Assembly: GCA_964465665.1 (NCBI GenBank)
Contig: CAYXKM010000055.1
Span: forward strand, 1 to 24,162
DNA length: 24,162 nucleotides
Reading direction: 5' to 3'
Source: JAKEGN01 sp964465665
GTDB taxonomy: Bacteria > Pseudomonadota > Gammaproteobacteria > Steroidobacterales > Woeseiaceae
Position numbers and translations under genes: made by a program. Below the pieces are notes generated by a model, which was given only the letters and a program-made list of their open reading frames with translations, did no database searches and was not told where the DNA came from. How positions within the stretch are numbered: the stretch's first letter is position 1; every line of letters starts with the position of its first letter. Positions 1-7,459 of this stretch are shown piece after piece.

Positions 1-1
1 T

Positions 2-193
2 TACATGAAAGCCATACCGACCGGCGGTCTTTGCCTCGCCTGTCATGGAACAGCGATCCCGGATGCCGTGCGTGAGCTTCTGGACGAACACTATCCTCAC
101 GACCGTGCCAGGGGTTATGCGGAAGGCGATATACGAGGTGCATTCAGCGTCGTTTGGCCGGCATCGGCACAACAGGATCTGAAGAACAACTAG
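2..193 (+). CDS. DUF3365 (Tll0287-like) c-type haem protein, C-terminal part
   Basis: This is the last ~63 codons of a gene that begins before the window: the reading frame is open from base 2 through the first ATG at 5. It contains one CXXCH c-type haem attachment motif (bases 32-46, Cys-Leu-Ala-Cys-His) followed by a Gly-Tyr then Gly-Asp-Ile-Arg-Gly-Ala-Phe-Ser-Val ending, which is characteristic of DUF3365 proteins. Members are periplasmic or membrane-tethered single-haem proteins of poorly defined electron-transfer or sensory role. Its stop codon TAG lies directly against a terminator hairpin. Family assignment is good; the specific function is unknown, and the N-terminal part (signal sequence or other domains) cannot be seen. 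Confidence 0.75.
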   Translation, partial: YMKAIPTGGLCLACHGTAIPDAVRELLDEHYPHDRARGYAEGDIRGAFSVVWPASAQQDLKNN

Positions 194-227
194 GTGCCGG
201 GCTGGAAAATAAACCCGGCACCTTTTT
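193..227 (+). terminator. Rho-independent terminator after the DUF3365 gene
   Basis: A perfect 9-bp stem (GGTGCCGGG at 193-201 pairing with CCCGGCACC at 214-222) closes an AT-rich 12-nt loop and is followed by TTTTT (223-227). It begins at the last base of the upstream stop codon. The minus-strand TPR gene ends only 4 bases away at 231. Read on the minus strand, the same hairpin is followed by a moderately T-rich tail, so it may stop transcription from both sides. Confidence 0.9.
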
Positions 228-230
228 GGC

Positions 231-1862
231 TTAACTACGCGTGGCGTTACGCGCGGCCTGCAATTCGAGCCGTCCGGCATCGCCGCGTTCGCAAATCGTC
301 AGGAGCTGTGTGTAATAGGTCTTCGCTTTCTCGTGATCTGATGAGCGCTCGGCAGCGACAGCGGCGCCGTAGATGCCACGAAAGCGATTCGGTTCCTTTT
401 GCATCGTTGCTTCGAATTCCGCGAGCGCTTCGGCGGGCCGATCCATTTCCAGCAGCATTTCACCGAGCAGTTCGCGCGCCGGTTTGATCGGTCCGGGGGA
501 GATGGCGCTCTTTTCTGTCTTGTCTTCCAAGGCAACGGCCTCGCGCATCGTCATCAGCGCTTCGTCCTGCCTGCCCTCGGCGAACGCGACCCAGGCGGCG
601 GACCCCTTCGCCTGGATTTCGACCTGCCCGGACCAGTACATCTCGCCGGAAGTTTTCAGGTTTGCAGCGAGGACGTTCAATTTGTCGACGTCCTTTGCCG
701 CAGCAACGGCGTCACCGTTACGCGCGGCGCCCAGTGCCCGGGCGAAATGGGTAACAGCATCGATCCAGGGAAATTGTGACTTCTGCGGAGCGAGGCTCGC
801 GGCCTCGGCCCAGGCATTTCGCTCCAGCGCATATCGGGCTGGGATGGCAGCAAGCGCGTACCACCCTGCAGGAGCAGGAGCAGCGGCACCCGCCGCATTA
901 GCCTGGATTCGTGCGCCGATTGCAGCAATCTGTTGCAGCACTTTTTTCGCTTCCGCGTCCTGCGCGGTTTGCAGGTAAGCATAGGTCTGGTAATCGAGCG
1001 CATGCAGCTCTTCCGAGGGCGCCTTGTCCTTGCGGGCTGCTGCGGCGGACGCGATGTTGGTTTCGATCGATTCCTGCCACAGACCAACACGGGTAAACGT
1101 GTGTGATGGCATATGCAGTGCATGCGGGGCATCCGGCGCAATCTCGGCGTAGCGCGTCGCAGCATCCAGCGCTTTCGGCGCAAGTGACGGCACGTCATAA
1201 CTGTGAATGATGTAATGCGCTATTCCGGGATGATCCGGCTGGGCGATGAATTCTTTTTCGAGAATTGCTGCTGCTTTCAGCAGGTTTGCATACGTCTTGT
1301 CAGTCGGCAGATTGGTCTGGTCGAGCGACAGCGCGTAGAAAATGCGCGCTTCCGAATCGTCCGGGTATTTCGCCGCAAGCTGCTCCATGGCCTTCTCGTA
1401 CGCAAGCGTCCGTGTTCTCTGGTCGATTGTGTCGCTGTCCTTGAAGAGGTGTGCCACGGCAGCGATGTAATCGCGCTCCCGTTCCGTCCCGGCATTCGCC
1501 GCAATGGCTTTCGCAACTGCCGCTTTGCCGTCCTCGATGGCTTGTGGCGAGCGAAACCCGCCGAAAGGATTTCCCCACCAGCTCATAGCGATTCCCCAGT
1601 GAGCCATGGCGCAGCCGGGATCCCTCGCGGCCACCTCCTGGAACGACTTTATCGCGGCGGAGAACCAGAACGAATGCAGCAGGGCCACGGACCGGTCGAA
1701 ATCACTTTGTACGTCCGCGTTGCAGGAGGTCGGGAAATGCACGGTGCCGAGGCGTTCGGGAGGGCTTCCTTCGGCGTGGTCGTGTTGTGCAAATGCAGGG
1801 ACGCCTGCGAGCAGAAAAGCAATGCTGAAAACGACAGGCAATCCTCGCAACATTTTCTTCAT
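231..1862 (-). CDS. Secreted TPR-type protein with conserved histidine motifs, function unknown
   Basis: A 543-residue protein with a clear Sec signal peptide (basic start, hydrophobic residues ~8-20, Ala-Phe-Ala cleavage near residue 25), so it is probably periplasmic. The rest is helical TPR-like repeats. Two His-rich motifs stand out: His-Tyr-Ile-Ile-His-Ser-Tyr-Asp (residues 216-223) and His-Ala-Leu-His-Met-Pro-Ser-His (247-254). I recall these as conserved in a widespread family of uncharacterised TPR proteins; such spacing could bind metal, but that is inference. The first ATG overlaps the stop of the upstream adenine deaminase gene by 4 nt, indicating translational coupling. An AGAGGAG lies 9 nt before the fourth codon, also ATG, so translation may really begin there (1853). 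Confidence 0.85.
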   Translation of the reverse strand: MKKMLRGLPVVFSIAFLLAGVPAFAQHDHAEGSPPERLGTVHFPTSCNADVQSDFDRSVALLHSFWFSAAIKSFQEVAARDPGCAMAHWGIAMSWWGNPFGGFRSPQAIEDGKAAVAKAIAANAGTERERDYIAAVAHLFKDSDTIDQRTRTLAYEKAMEQLAAKYPDDSEARIFYALSLDQTNLPTDKTYANLLKAAAILEKEFIAQPDHPGIAHYIIHSYDVPSLAPKALDAATRYAEIAPDAPHALHMPSHTFTRVGLWQESIETNIASAAAARKDKAPSEELHALDYQTYAYLQTAQDAEAKKVLQQIAAIGARIQANAAGAAAPAPAGWYALAAIPARYALERNAWAEAASLAPQKSQFPWIDAVTHFARALGAARNGDAVAAAKDVDKLNVLAANLKTSGEMYWSGQVEIQAKGSAAWVAFAEGRQDEALMTMREAVALEDKTEKSAISPGPIKPARELLGEMLLEMDRPAEALAEFEATMQKEPNRFRGIYGAAVAAERSSDHEKAKTYYTQLLTICERGDAGRLELQAARNATRS

Positions 1863-2872
1863 CTCCTCTGACTCATGATTTGATCGACTTCCGCAATGTG
1901 CCGCACCTTGTCCGCTTCCTCCAGGAAACTGGCAGTGAACGCGTTTCTCGCCAGCGCATGGATATCGCCGGCATCGAGATTCAGCGCTTGCTGGATGCGC
2001 AGGAAATTCTCGCCGATGTAGCCGCCGAAATAGGCCGGGTCATCCGAATTCACAGTAACACAGAGGCCGGCGTCCAGCAGCCGTTTGAGATTGTGCTGTT
2101 CGAGCTTGTCGAAAACACGAAGTTTGACGTTAGACAAAGGACAGACCGTGAGCGGGATCTGCTCTTTCGCAAGGCGCCGGACCAAGTGAGGATCTTCCAG
2201 GCAGCGCACGCCGTGATCGATGCGCCTCACCTTCAACAGGTCCAGCGCCTCCCGGATATACGCCGGCGGCCCCTCTTCGCCGGCATGCGCCACGGTCAGG
2301 AAGCCCTCGGCACGGGCCCGGTCGAATACTGCCGTGAACTTCGACGGCGGATGTCCCACTTCGGATGAGTCGAGCCCGACGGCCGTAATGCGACTTGCAA
2401 ACGGCAGCGCCGCATCGAGCGTGTCCATGGCATCGTCGGCACTCAGGTGCCGGAGGAAACACATGATCAGGCGAAATGAAATCCCGAGTTTCGATTGGCC
2501 CTCTTCCAGGGCGCCGTGAATGCCGTCGATCACGGTGGCGAAACTCACATTGCGGGCAGTGTGGGTCTGCGGATCGAAGAAAATCTCCACGTGACGGACG
2601 TTATCCGTCGCCGCGCGTTGGAGATAAGCATAAGTCAGGTCATGAAAGTCCTGCCCGGTCTTCAGCACCTGCGCGCCGGCATAATAGATATCGAGAAAGG
2701 ACTGCAGGTCGTCGAATTCGTAGGCACTGCGAATCTCGTCGATGCTCGCGTAAGGCAGGCTGACGCCATTCCTGTGCGCGAGCTTCATCATAAGCTCGGG
2801 TTCCAACGTACCCTCGATGTGCAGATGAAGTTCCGCTTTCGGAATTTGTCGTATCAGGTCTGCGAGACCCAT
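1859..2872 (-). CDS. add: Adenine deaminase (type 2, adenosine deaminase superfamily)
   Basis: Zinc-dependent amidohydrolase that deaminates adenine to hypoxanthine in cytoplasmic purine salvage. From the chosen start the 337-residue protein shows the full active site: His-Leu-His-Ile-Glu-Gly (metal His16, His18), His-Ala-Gly-Glu-Glu-Gly (metal His196, catalytic Glu199), Asp-His-Gly-Val-Arg (His220) and Asn-Ser-Asp-Asp-Pro (Asp277, Asp278). Segments such as Phe-Phe-Asp-Pro-Gln-Thr-His-Thr and Gly-Leu-Asp-Ser-Ser-Glu-Val-Gly-His-Pro-Pro-Ser-Lys-Phe match the adenine-specific subgroup I know from Pseudomonas rather than classical adenosine deaminase. The substrate call is from family resemblance, and adenosine remains possible. 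ATG at 2872 is preferred because GAGG lies 6 nt upstream; a GTG at 2884 would add four residues and overlap the SD. The stop overlaps the next gene. Confidence 0.92.
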   Translation of the reverse strand: MGLADLIRQIPKAELHLHIEGTLEPELMMKLAHRNGVSLPYASIDEIRSAYEFDDLQSFLDIYYAGAQVLKTGQDFHDLTYAYLQRAATDNVRHVEIFFDPQTHTARNVSFATVIDGIHGALEEGQSKLGISFRLIMCFLRHLSADDAMDTLDAALPFASRITAVGLDSSEVGHPPSKFTAVFDRARAEGFLTVAHAGEEGPPAYIREALDLLKVRRIDHGVRCLEDPHLVRRLAKEQIPLTVCPLSNVKLRVFDKLEQHNLKRLLDAGLCVTVNSDDPAYFGGYIGENFLRIQQALNLDAGDIHALARNAFTASFLEEADKVRHIAEVDQIMSQRR

Positions 2873-2878
2873 TTCCCG

Positions 2879-2882
2879 CCTC
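2879..2882 (-). promoter_or_regulatory. Ribosome binding site of adenine deaminase
   Basis: GAGG on the minus strand, 6 nt before the ATG at 2872. It favours this start over the in-frame GTG at 2884. Confidence 0.6.
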
Positions 2883-2945
2883 ACGATGGGTACATGACTC
2901 GACCGCCGTCTTGCAGGGTCCTTTTTGCCGCGGCGCCGGCTGACG

Positions 2946-3146
2946 CTACTTCCGGAACAGCATCACCAGTCCTGCGACCGCGGCTACGCCACCGCCAATC
3001 AGGTAGATCATGGTTTGATCCGAATATTGTCCGGTCAGCGCCTCGGATATTTCTTCCGTCGGTGCATTGGTGGCGTTAAAGCCGAAAAACAATGCGATCG
3101 CACCGGCAACCAGCAGTGCGATACCAATCATCCTGTTCGTGCTCAT
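2946..3146 (-). CDS. Small DUF3185 family membrane protein
   Basis: A 66-residue protein with two hydrophobic segments: residues ~6-22 (Met-Ile-Gly-Ile-Ala-Leu-Leu-Val-Ala-Gly...) and ~46-64, separated by a short polar loop with Ala-Leu-Thr-Gly-Gln-Tyr-Ser-Asp. This two-helix layout and the loop match DUF3185, a small inner-membrane family of unknown function common in Proteobacteria. The ATG at 3146 is chosen because GGAGG lies 7 nt upstream; the longer in-frame ATG at 3164 would overlap that SD. It sits on the same strand between the YbaN-like gene and adenine deaminase with short gaps (98 and 73 nt), so co-transcription is possible but not shown. Confidence 0.8.
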   Translation of the reverse strand: MSTNRMIGIALLVAGAIALFFGFNATNAPTEEISEALTGQYSDQTMIYLIGGGVAAVAGLVMLFRK

Positions 3147-3153
3147 AAAACTG

Positions 3154-3158
3154 CCTCC
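3154..3158 (-). promoter_or_regulatory. Ribosome binding site of the DUF3185 gene
   Basis: GGAGG on the minus strand, 7 nt before the ATG at 3146. It decides this start over the upstream in-frame ATG. Confidence 0.7.
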
Positions 3159-3244
3159 GATCAAGTGTAATGACCACTTTTGTGGCCTAAGGATAGCAAA
3201 AACGCGCCAGGCTTATTCTCTATTCAGTATGAACCGGACGATTT

Positions 3245-3652
3245 TCAGCGCTGTTCGAGACGCATTGACTTTCTTGTCAGGACGAACGCAATGCAAAGAA
3301 GAAAGATGGCATCCAATGCAATTGCCCAACCCAGATCCAGGTTGATGTGGCCGATTACACCCCCGCCGATCATCCCCAGTACGGACAGCACTTTCAGCCT
3401 TGGCCGCAGGACCCGATGGTTCTCCCAATCAATGACGGGCGGGCCCATATGCTTATGGTCCATGATCCACTGGTGAAGCCGGCGGCTTCCGCGCGCGAAA
3501 AAATACGCGGCGAGGATGGCGAACGGTATTTGCGGAATAATCGGCAGCATCAACCCGGCGACTGCCAGCCCAAGCGCGCCAATGCCGGCGATCATGAAGA
3601 TCCGGGGTCGGGTACCGTTGTTTCTCCATTCTGCGGCGAATTCATTCCACAT
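3245..3652 (-). CDS. YbaN-like DUF454 inner membrane protein
   Basis: A 135-residue membrane protein. After a short polar N-terminus comes a hydrophobic hairpin with Gly-Leu-Met-Leu-Pro-Ile-Ile-Pro-Gln-Ile-Pro-Phe, then Ala-Ala-Tyr-Phe-Phe-Ala-Arg-Gly-Ser-Arg-Arg-Leu-His-Gln-Trp. This Pro-rich turn and the Phe-Ala-Arg-Ser-Ser-like motif are the hallmark of DUF454 (E. coli YbaN, similar length). Two further hydrophobic helices follow. The function of the family is unknown. ATG at 3652 gives the family's usual length and overlaps the last 11 nt of the kinase gene; an AGGA lies 11 nt upstream. A longer frame reaches 3712, but that extension lies wholly inside the kinase gene and lacks hydrophobic or family features. 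Confidence 0.85.
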   Translation of the reverse strand: MWNEFAAEWRNNGTRPRIFMIAGIGALGLAVAGLMLPIIPQIPFAILAAYFFARGSRRLHQWIMDHKHMGPPVIDWENHRVLRPRLKVLSVLGMIGGGVIGHINLDLGWAIALDAIFLLCIAFVLTRKSMRLEQR

Positions 3653-5642
3653 CAGAAAGGTATTCCTGGCCGGGCTTTGGCAAGTTGCTGCTGCGAGCCC
3701 GGGCAAGTTCAAACTCGGCGCGCGCCAGTGCCAGATGTTTCACTTTCAGGGCCTTTGCACTGCCAATGAACGACTGTGCAACGTCGAGGTCGCCATTCGA
3801 TATGGCAAACATTGCCTGGAAAAGCAGCGCAGTGGCGATTCGTTCCGCAGCTACCAGTACCTCACGGTTTCCCGGGGCAAGTCGTGATGCACGATTAAAG
3901 AGATCGACTGCGCTATCTCCCCTCGGTTGGGTGAGGCGTTCACTCAGAATGCGTTGGTCAATGCCGAGGAGCAGCGACTCAATGGCGGCGGCGGATTTTT
4001 CCTGCTGCAAGGCGTCGCGAACTCTGGCAACGGCGACGTCATTTTCGCCTGACAGTGAAGCCGCCTGCGTCAGCAAATCCTCTGCCTGCTCAAGATTGGT
4101 TTTGCTCAGCAGCTGCGCGTTGAGCAGAAGGTCCTGCTGGTAGCGCCCGATCAGTTCCGCTGTCAGGGGGATTCCGAAGTGCTTTGCTTGTACTTCACGT
4201 GCGGTGTTCAGGTCGTCGACAGCCTGCTCAGGATTTTGCGCAGCCAGAGCCGCCCTCGACTGCACCAGGAATTGCTCTGCGATACTGTCCAGCCCCATGA
4301 GCGCCTCGGCACTCTGCGGGTTTTCGGCCAGGATGGCCGAGTAATAGGCGAAAGCATTGTCCTCACCCGGCCCCACCAGCCGGCCGGCCGCCATGGCCGT
4401 AGTTGCGCGATCGAGCAGGGGCCGGAATTCCCGTTGAGTATCGCCGCTGTATGAAATCGACCAGGAGACAATTGCAACCAGGGCCAGCAACGCCAGCGCA
4501 CCATAGGTCTGCGTGCGAGGCTGAAGAGGAATCGAAAGGTGGATTGCTTCACGAAGCGGTTCGTCCGCATGTTGAAGGGGTTCGTCCGCCTGCTCGATAA
4601 ACTGATCGAGGAATTCCTGAGCATTCTTGAAGCGCCCATCCGCAGAGAACCGCAAAGCGCGCTTAATGGCTGGCCAATAGTCGAAGGCAAAATCCGGCAA
4701 CGGCTTCGGCACGAGGCCCTGATTCCGTGCCGATACTGCATCGAGATTGCCGAATGGCCGCTCGCCGCTGAACAGGTAATAGGCGGTCACGCCCAGCGCA
4801 AATACGTCGTCGCCAGGCTGCGGTGGCCGCCCTTCGGTGAGCTCGCAACTTGCGTACGCCGGTGTTGCCCAACTTGTTTCGCTATGTTCACCAGCACTGG
4901 GTGGCGATTGTCCGGAAGCACCGAAATCGAGCAACTTGACGGTTCGGTTGCCTGTCAGAAATATATTCGAAGGCTTGATATCCCCGTGAACGATCCCTGC
5001 GGCATGCGAACAGGCGAGCGCGTCTGCGACGTCTCGTACAATATCGACTGCTCTTTTCTGCGCGATGCGTTTGCCATGGGTGTGTTTGATCGTGTCTGCC
5101 AGGTTCTCACCGCTGAGCCATTCGAGAACCATGAACTCCACGCCGCGGTCGATGGCCAGGTCGTATACGGTGACGATATGCGGATGGTTCAGCTGCGACA
5201 GCTTGAGGAACTCCTGGCGGAGGTGTTTCGTGGTTGCGGCGGCGTTATTCTTGGCAGGGCGGGGGAACTTCAGGGCCACCCGGGGTTCCGTGGCTCCGGC
5301 CAATTGTCGATTCCTGTCCAGGGCCTGGTAGACCAGCCCCATACCGTCATGCTGAACGGCCGCGAGAATCTCGTATCGATCATTCAATACCATTCCGGGC
5401 AGGACTGTTCCGGGTAAAGCGACGTTCGGCAGCTCAGGAATGTTTTGGCCAGGTAATTCCGCCGATACTACGGTGCCAAAGCTGGACAATGGATTGGTCT
5501 CATCGGTGGTTACCGGATCAGTCGCAGGTCGTGCCGCGAGAATTTCTTCCGTCGATTCCACATCCCAGTGCGGGTGTTGCTCGTGCCCGTCGCTTCGTGC
5601 AGCTTGGTCAATGCGCAAGTCAGGCAGATCATTTGCCGCCAT
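3642..5642 (-). CDS. Membrane-bound Ser/Thr protein kinase with C-terminal helical (TPR-like) region
   Basis: Numbering is from the chosen ATG at 5642 (666 residues). A ~85-residue polar leader precedes a kinase domain (~90-350): Val-Ala-Leu-Lys at Lys125, His-Gly-Asp-Ile-Lys-Pro-Ser-Asn at 219-226 and Asp-Phe-Gly at 240-242. One transmembrane helix (~379-399) follows, then a ~260-residue Ala/Leu-rich helical region, probably extracytoplasmic TPR-like repeats. The glycine-rich loop is degenerate (Gln-His-Asp-Gly-Met-Gly replaces Gly-x-Gly-Gly-Met-Gly), and HRD is HGD, making it a non-RD kinase. Catalytic Lys, Asp and Mg-binding residues remain, so activity is likely. A longer frame runs to 5747, but its first 35 residues look non-coding. 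SD before 5642 is weak. The gene is probably coupled to the overlapping YbaN-like gene. Confidence 0.88.
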   Translation of the reverse strand: MAANDLPDLRIDQAARSDGHEQHPHWDVESTEEILAARPATDPVTTDETNPLSSFGTVVSAELPGQNIPELPNVALPGTVLPGMVLNDRYEILAAVQHDGMGLVYQALDRNRQLAGATEPRVALKFPRPAKNNAAATTKHLRQEFLKLSQLNHPHIVTVYDLAIDRGVEFMVLEWLSGENLADTIKHTHGKRIAQKRAVDIVRDVADALACSHAAGIVHGDIKPSNIFLTGNRTVKLLDFGASGQSPPSAGEHSETSWATPAYASCELTEGRPPQPGDDVFALGVTAYYLFSGERPFGNLDAVSARNQGLVPKPLPDFAFDYWPAIKRALRFSADGRFKNAQEFLDQFIEQADEPLQHADEPLREAIHLSIPLQPRTQTYGALALLALVAIVSWSISYSGDTQREFRPLLDRATTAMAAGRLVGPGEDNAFAYYSAILAENPQSAEALMGLDSIAEQFLVQSRAALAAQNPEQAVDDLNTAREVQAKHFGIPLTAELIGRYQQDLLLNAQLLSKTNLEQAEDLLTQAASLSGENDVAVARVRDALQQEKSAAAIESLLLGIDQRILSERLTQPRGDSAVDLFNRASRLAPGNREVLVAAERIATALLFQAMFAISNGDLDVAQSFIGSAKALKVKHLALARAEFELARARSSNLPKPGQEYLSDVE

Positions 5643-6045
5643 ATCTCGACTTAAAGACAGGTCGCTGGTCCGCTCAGGCGCGCGAACTGTCCTTGCGCAC
5701 GGCTGCGTGTGGGAAAAGCATGTATCCACTCTGGTAATGACCCTCATTGGACGTCGGCTCGGCCGCCGGCATTGCAGAGTGTGCGATAGCGCTCAGCGCA
5801 GTCGCACACGGCAGCGATCGTTTGCCACCCTTGCTCTTTATGAAATGAATACATTAGTGGCCCGCATCCGTCGGTGCGGTACCGTACGGAGTGACCGGCG
5901 TTCGCGTAACTCGAAGGCGATGCGCATATATAAGCGATGCATGCACAGGGCCGCTTCACGCGATTCCGTCCCGCAGCGCGATGTTGTACGCTCGAATGCC
6001 TGAGCCGACCGACAAAACGATTTCTTCGCATGCTGGAATACACAC
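5643..6045. promoter_or_regulatory. Divergent intergenic region between kinase and M23 peptidase genes
   Basis: About 400 bp with no convincing gene. It must hold the promoters of both divergent genes. Visible elements are the strong inverted repeat at 5779-5809, a palindrome around CGGTACCG (12 of 14 positions self-complementary, 5874-5887), and an AT-rich TATATAA (5927-5933) in otherwise GC-rich DNA that could be a -10 element for the peptidase gene, though no good -35 lies upstream. Confidence 0.5.
5779..5809. repeat. Inverted repeat / stem-loop
   Basis: GTGTGCGA (5779-5786) pairs perfectly with TCGCACAC (5802-5809). Inside the 15-nt loop GCGC (5789-5792) can pair with GCGC (5796-5799). 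No T-run follows on either strand, so it is not a standard terminator. It lies ~137 nt upstream of the kinase start and could be an operator or a leader RNA structure. Confidence 0.6.
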
Positions 6046-7452
6046 ATGGCAAAACTGATCGTCGTTCTCATACTCCTGCTTGCGGCCGCTGGCGGCGCCT
6101 GGCATTTCGCCGGACGCTCCGACCCGCCCGCAATCGAGATCGTGAAACCGGAACGGCTGATCGGTCCGTCCGGCGAGCTCGAAGTGACCATCGCAACTCC
6201 GGGCGGAGCACTCACGCGACTTGACGTCGTTCTGCAGCAGGGCGATGCGCGTTGGCCGGTGTTTGGTCTGCCGGGATCGGAGCCTGCCCGACTCACGAAG
6301 GTCGACGAAAACCGCTTGCAGCTGAACCGGCCGATCGGCAAGCGCGATGTTCCTGAGCTCGAGGCCGGTCCGGTTACGGTAACTGTCACCGCCACACGAG
6401 CGGTGCTGTTCGGCTTGCGGCAGGTCACTTCAAGCGCGACTCACGAGATCGAGGTGCGCCTGGTACCGCCACAGGTTGGTGCCATGTCGCAGTTTCATTA
6501 CATCAACCACGGTGGGTCCGAGATGGTGGTTTATCGCGTACGGCCGGCCGACGTCGATTCGGGTGTCCTGGTCGGCAACTACGAATACCCGGGGTATCCG
6601 GCGACCGGTGCCGGCATCGAGGGCTCGGATCCCGGTCTGCGTGTAGCGTTCTTTGCGCTGCTTTGGGACCAGGATGTCAAAACGCCTATCAGCCTGTCTG
6701 CGCGCGATGAAGTTGGCAATGAAAGTCGAGCGAGTTTCGACTACCGTGTTTTTCCGAAGAGTTTTCGCAAGAGCCAGATCAACCTGGACGACCGCTTTCT
6801 GCAGAAAGTGGTGCCGGAGATTCTCTACAACAGCCCGGAGCTTAAGGTCGACGACGCATCGGACCTGCTGGACTCGTACCTGACCATCAATCGCGAGCTG
6901 CGCCGCCAGAACAACGCCCGGATCGCTGCATTGGCGAGTTCAACCGCGCCGATGATTCTTTGGCAGGGGGCGTTCGAACAACTGATAAATACTGCAGTAG
7001 AGGCGGGCTTTGCGGATCAGCGCAGTTATGTGTATGACGGCAAGGAAGTCGATAAACAGGTGCACCTGGGATTCGACCTGGCGTCAACCACCAATGCCCC
7101 GGTGCTGGCAGCGAACAAGGGACAGGTATTGCATGCCGGCTGGCTCGGCATTTACGGCAACTGTGTCATCGTTGATCACGGCATGGGATTGCAGTCGCTG
7201 TATGCACACCTTTCGACCATCGACGTGGGTGTCGGCGATATCGTGGAAAAGGCCGGACGACTCGGCTTGAGCGGCGCGACCGGGCTCGCCGGGGGTGATC
7301 ACCTGCATTTCACCATGTTGATGAACGGCCATGCCATTACGCCGATCGACTGGTGGAGCGGGCAATGGATCGAGGACAGGGTGCTGCGGAAGCTGCGTCA
7401 GGCAACGCCGGGTTCAGGCGACGAACCGACCGCGGACGGAAACATCCGGTAG
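6046..7452 (+). CDS. Membrane-anchored M23 family metallopeptidase (LytM-type)
   Basis: A 468-residue protein with an N-terminal signal anchor (residues ~4-22, followed by Gly-Arg-Ser), so the bulk faces the periplasm. Residues ~40-330 form a beta-rich Ig-like plus linker region, ending in a basic/helical stretch. The C-terminal peptidase domain (~335-455) has the full M23 zinc site: His340 and Asp344 (His-Leu-Gly-Phe-Asp), catalytic His388 (Tyr-Ala-His-Leu-Ser) and His421 (His-Leu-His-Phe). M23 enzymes cut peptide cross-bridges or stems of peptidoglycan; all ligands are present, so this one is predicted to be active rather than an EnvC/NlpD-like activator. The SD is weak (GGA upstream of ATACACAC). 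It converges on the GntR gene with only 7 nt between the stops. Confidence 0.9.
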   Translation: MAKLIVVLILLLAAAGGAWHFAGRSDPPAIEIVKPERLIGPSGELEVTIATPGGALTRLDVVLQQGDARWPVFGLPGSEPARLTKVDENRLQLNRPIGKRDVPELEAGPVTVTVTATRAVLFGLRQVTSSATHEIEVRLVPPQVGAMSQFHYINHGGSEMVVYRVRPADVDSGVLVGNYEYPGYPATGAGIEGSDPGLRVAFFALLWDQDVKTPISLSARDEVGNESRASFDYRVFPKSFRKSQINLDDRFLQKVVPEILYNSPELKVDDASDLLDSYLTINRELRRQNNARIAALASSTAPMILWQGAFEQLINTAVEAGFADQRSYVYDGKEVDKQVHLGFDLASTTNAPVLAANKGQVLHAGWLGIYGNCVIVDHGMGLQSLYAHLSTIDVGVGDIVEKAGRLGLSGATGLAGGDHLHFTMLMNGHAITPIDWWSGQWIEDRVLRKLRQATPGSGDEPTADGNIR

Positions 7453-7459
7453 CAGGGGT

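Noticed and set aside
194..487. Short plus-strand frame starting inside the terminator
   Set aside because: It begins at a GTG within the terminator stem, is Arg-rich and lies antisense to the TPR gene.
373..978. Plus-strand open frames opposite the histidine-motif TPR gene
   Set aside because: Low-complexity Ala/Ser/Arg composition, no SD, and full overlap with a gene that has a signal peptide and repeats.
4539..5417. 292-codon plus-strand frame opposite the kinase gene
   Set aside because: Fully antisense to the kinase catalytic domain, with no domain signature of its own.
5927..5933. TATATAA as a promoter -10 for the M23 peptidase gene
   Set aside because: No acceptable -35 at 16-18 nt upstream; kept only as a remark in the spacer entry.
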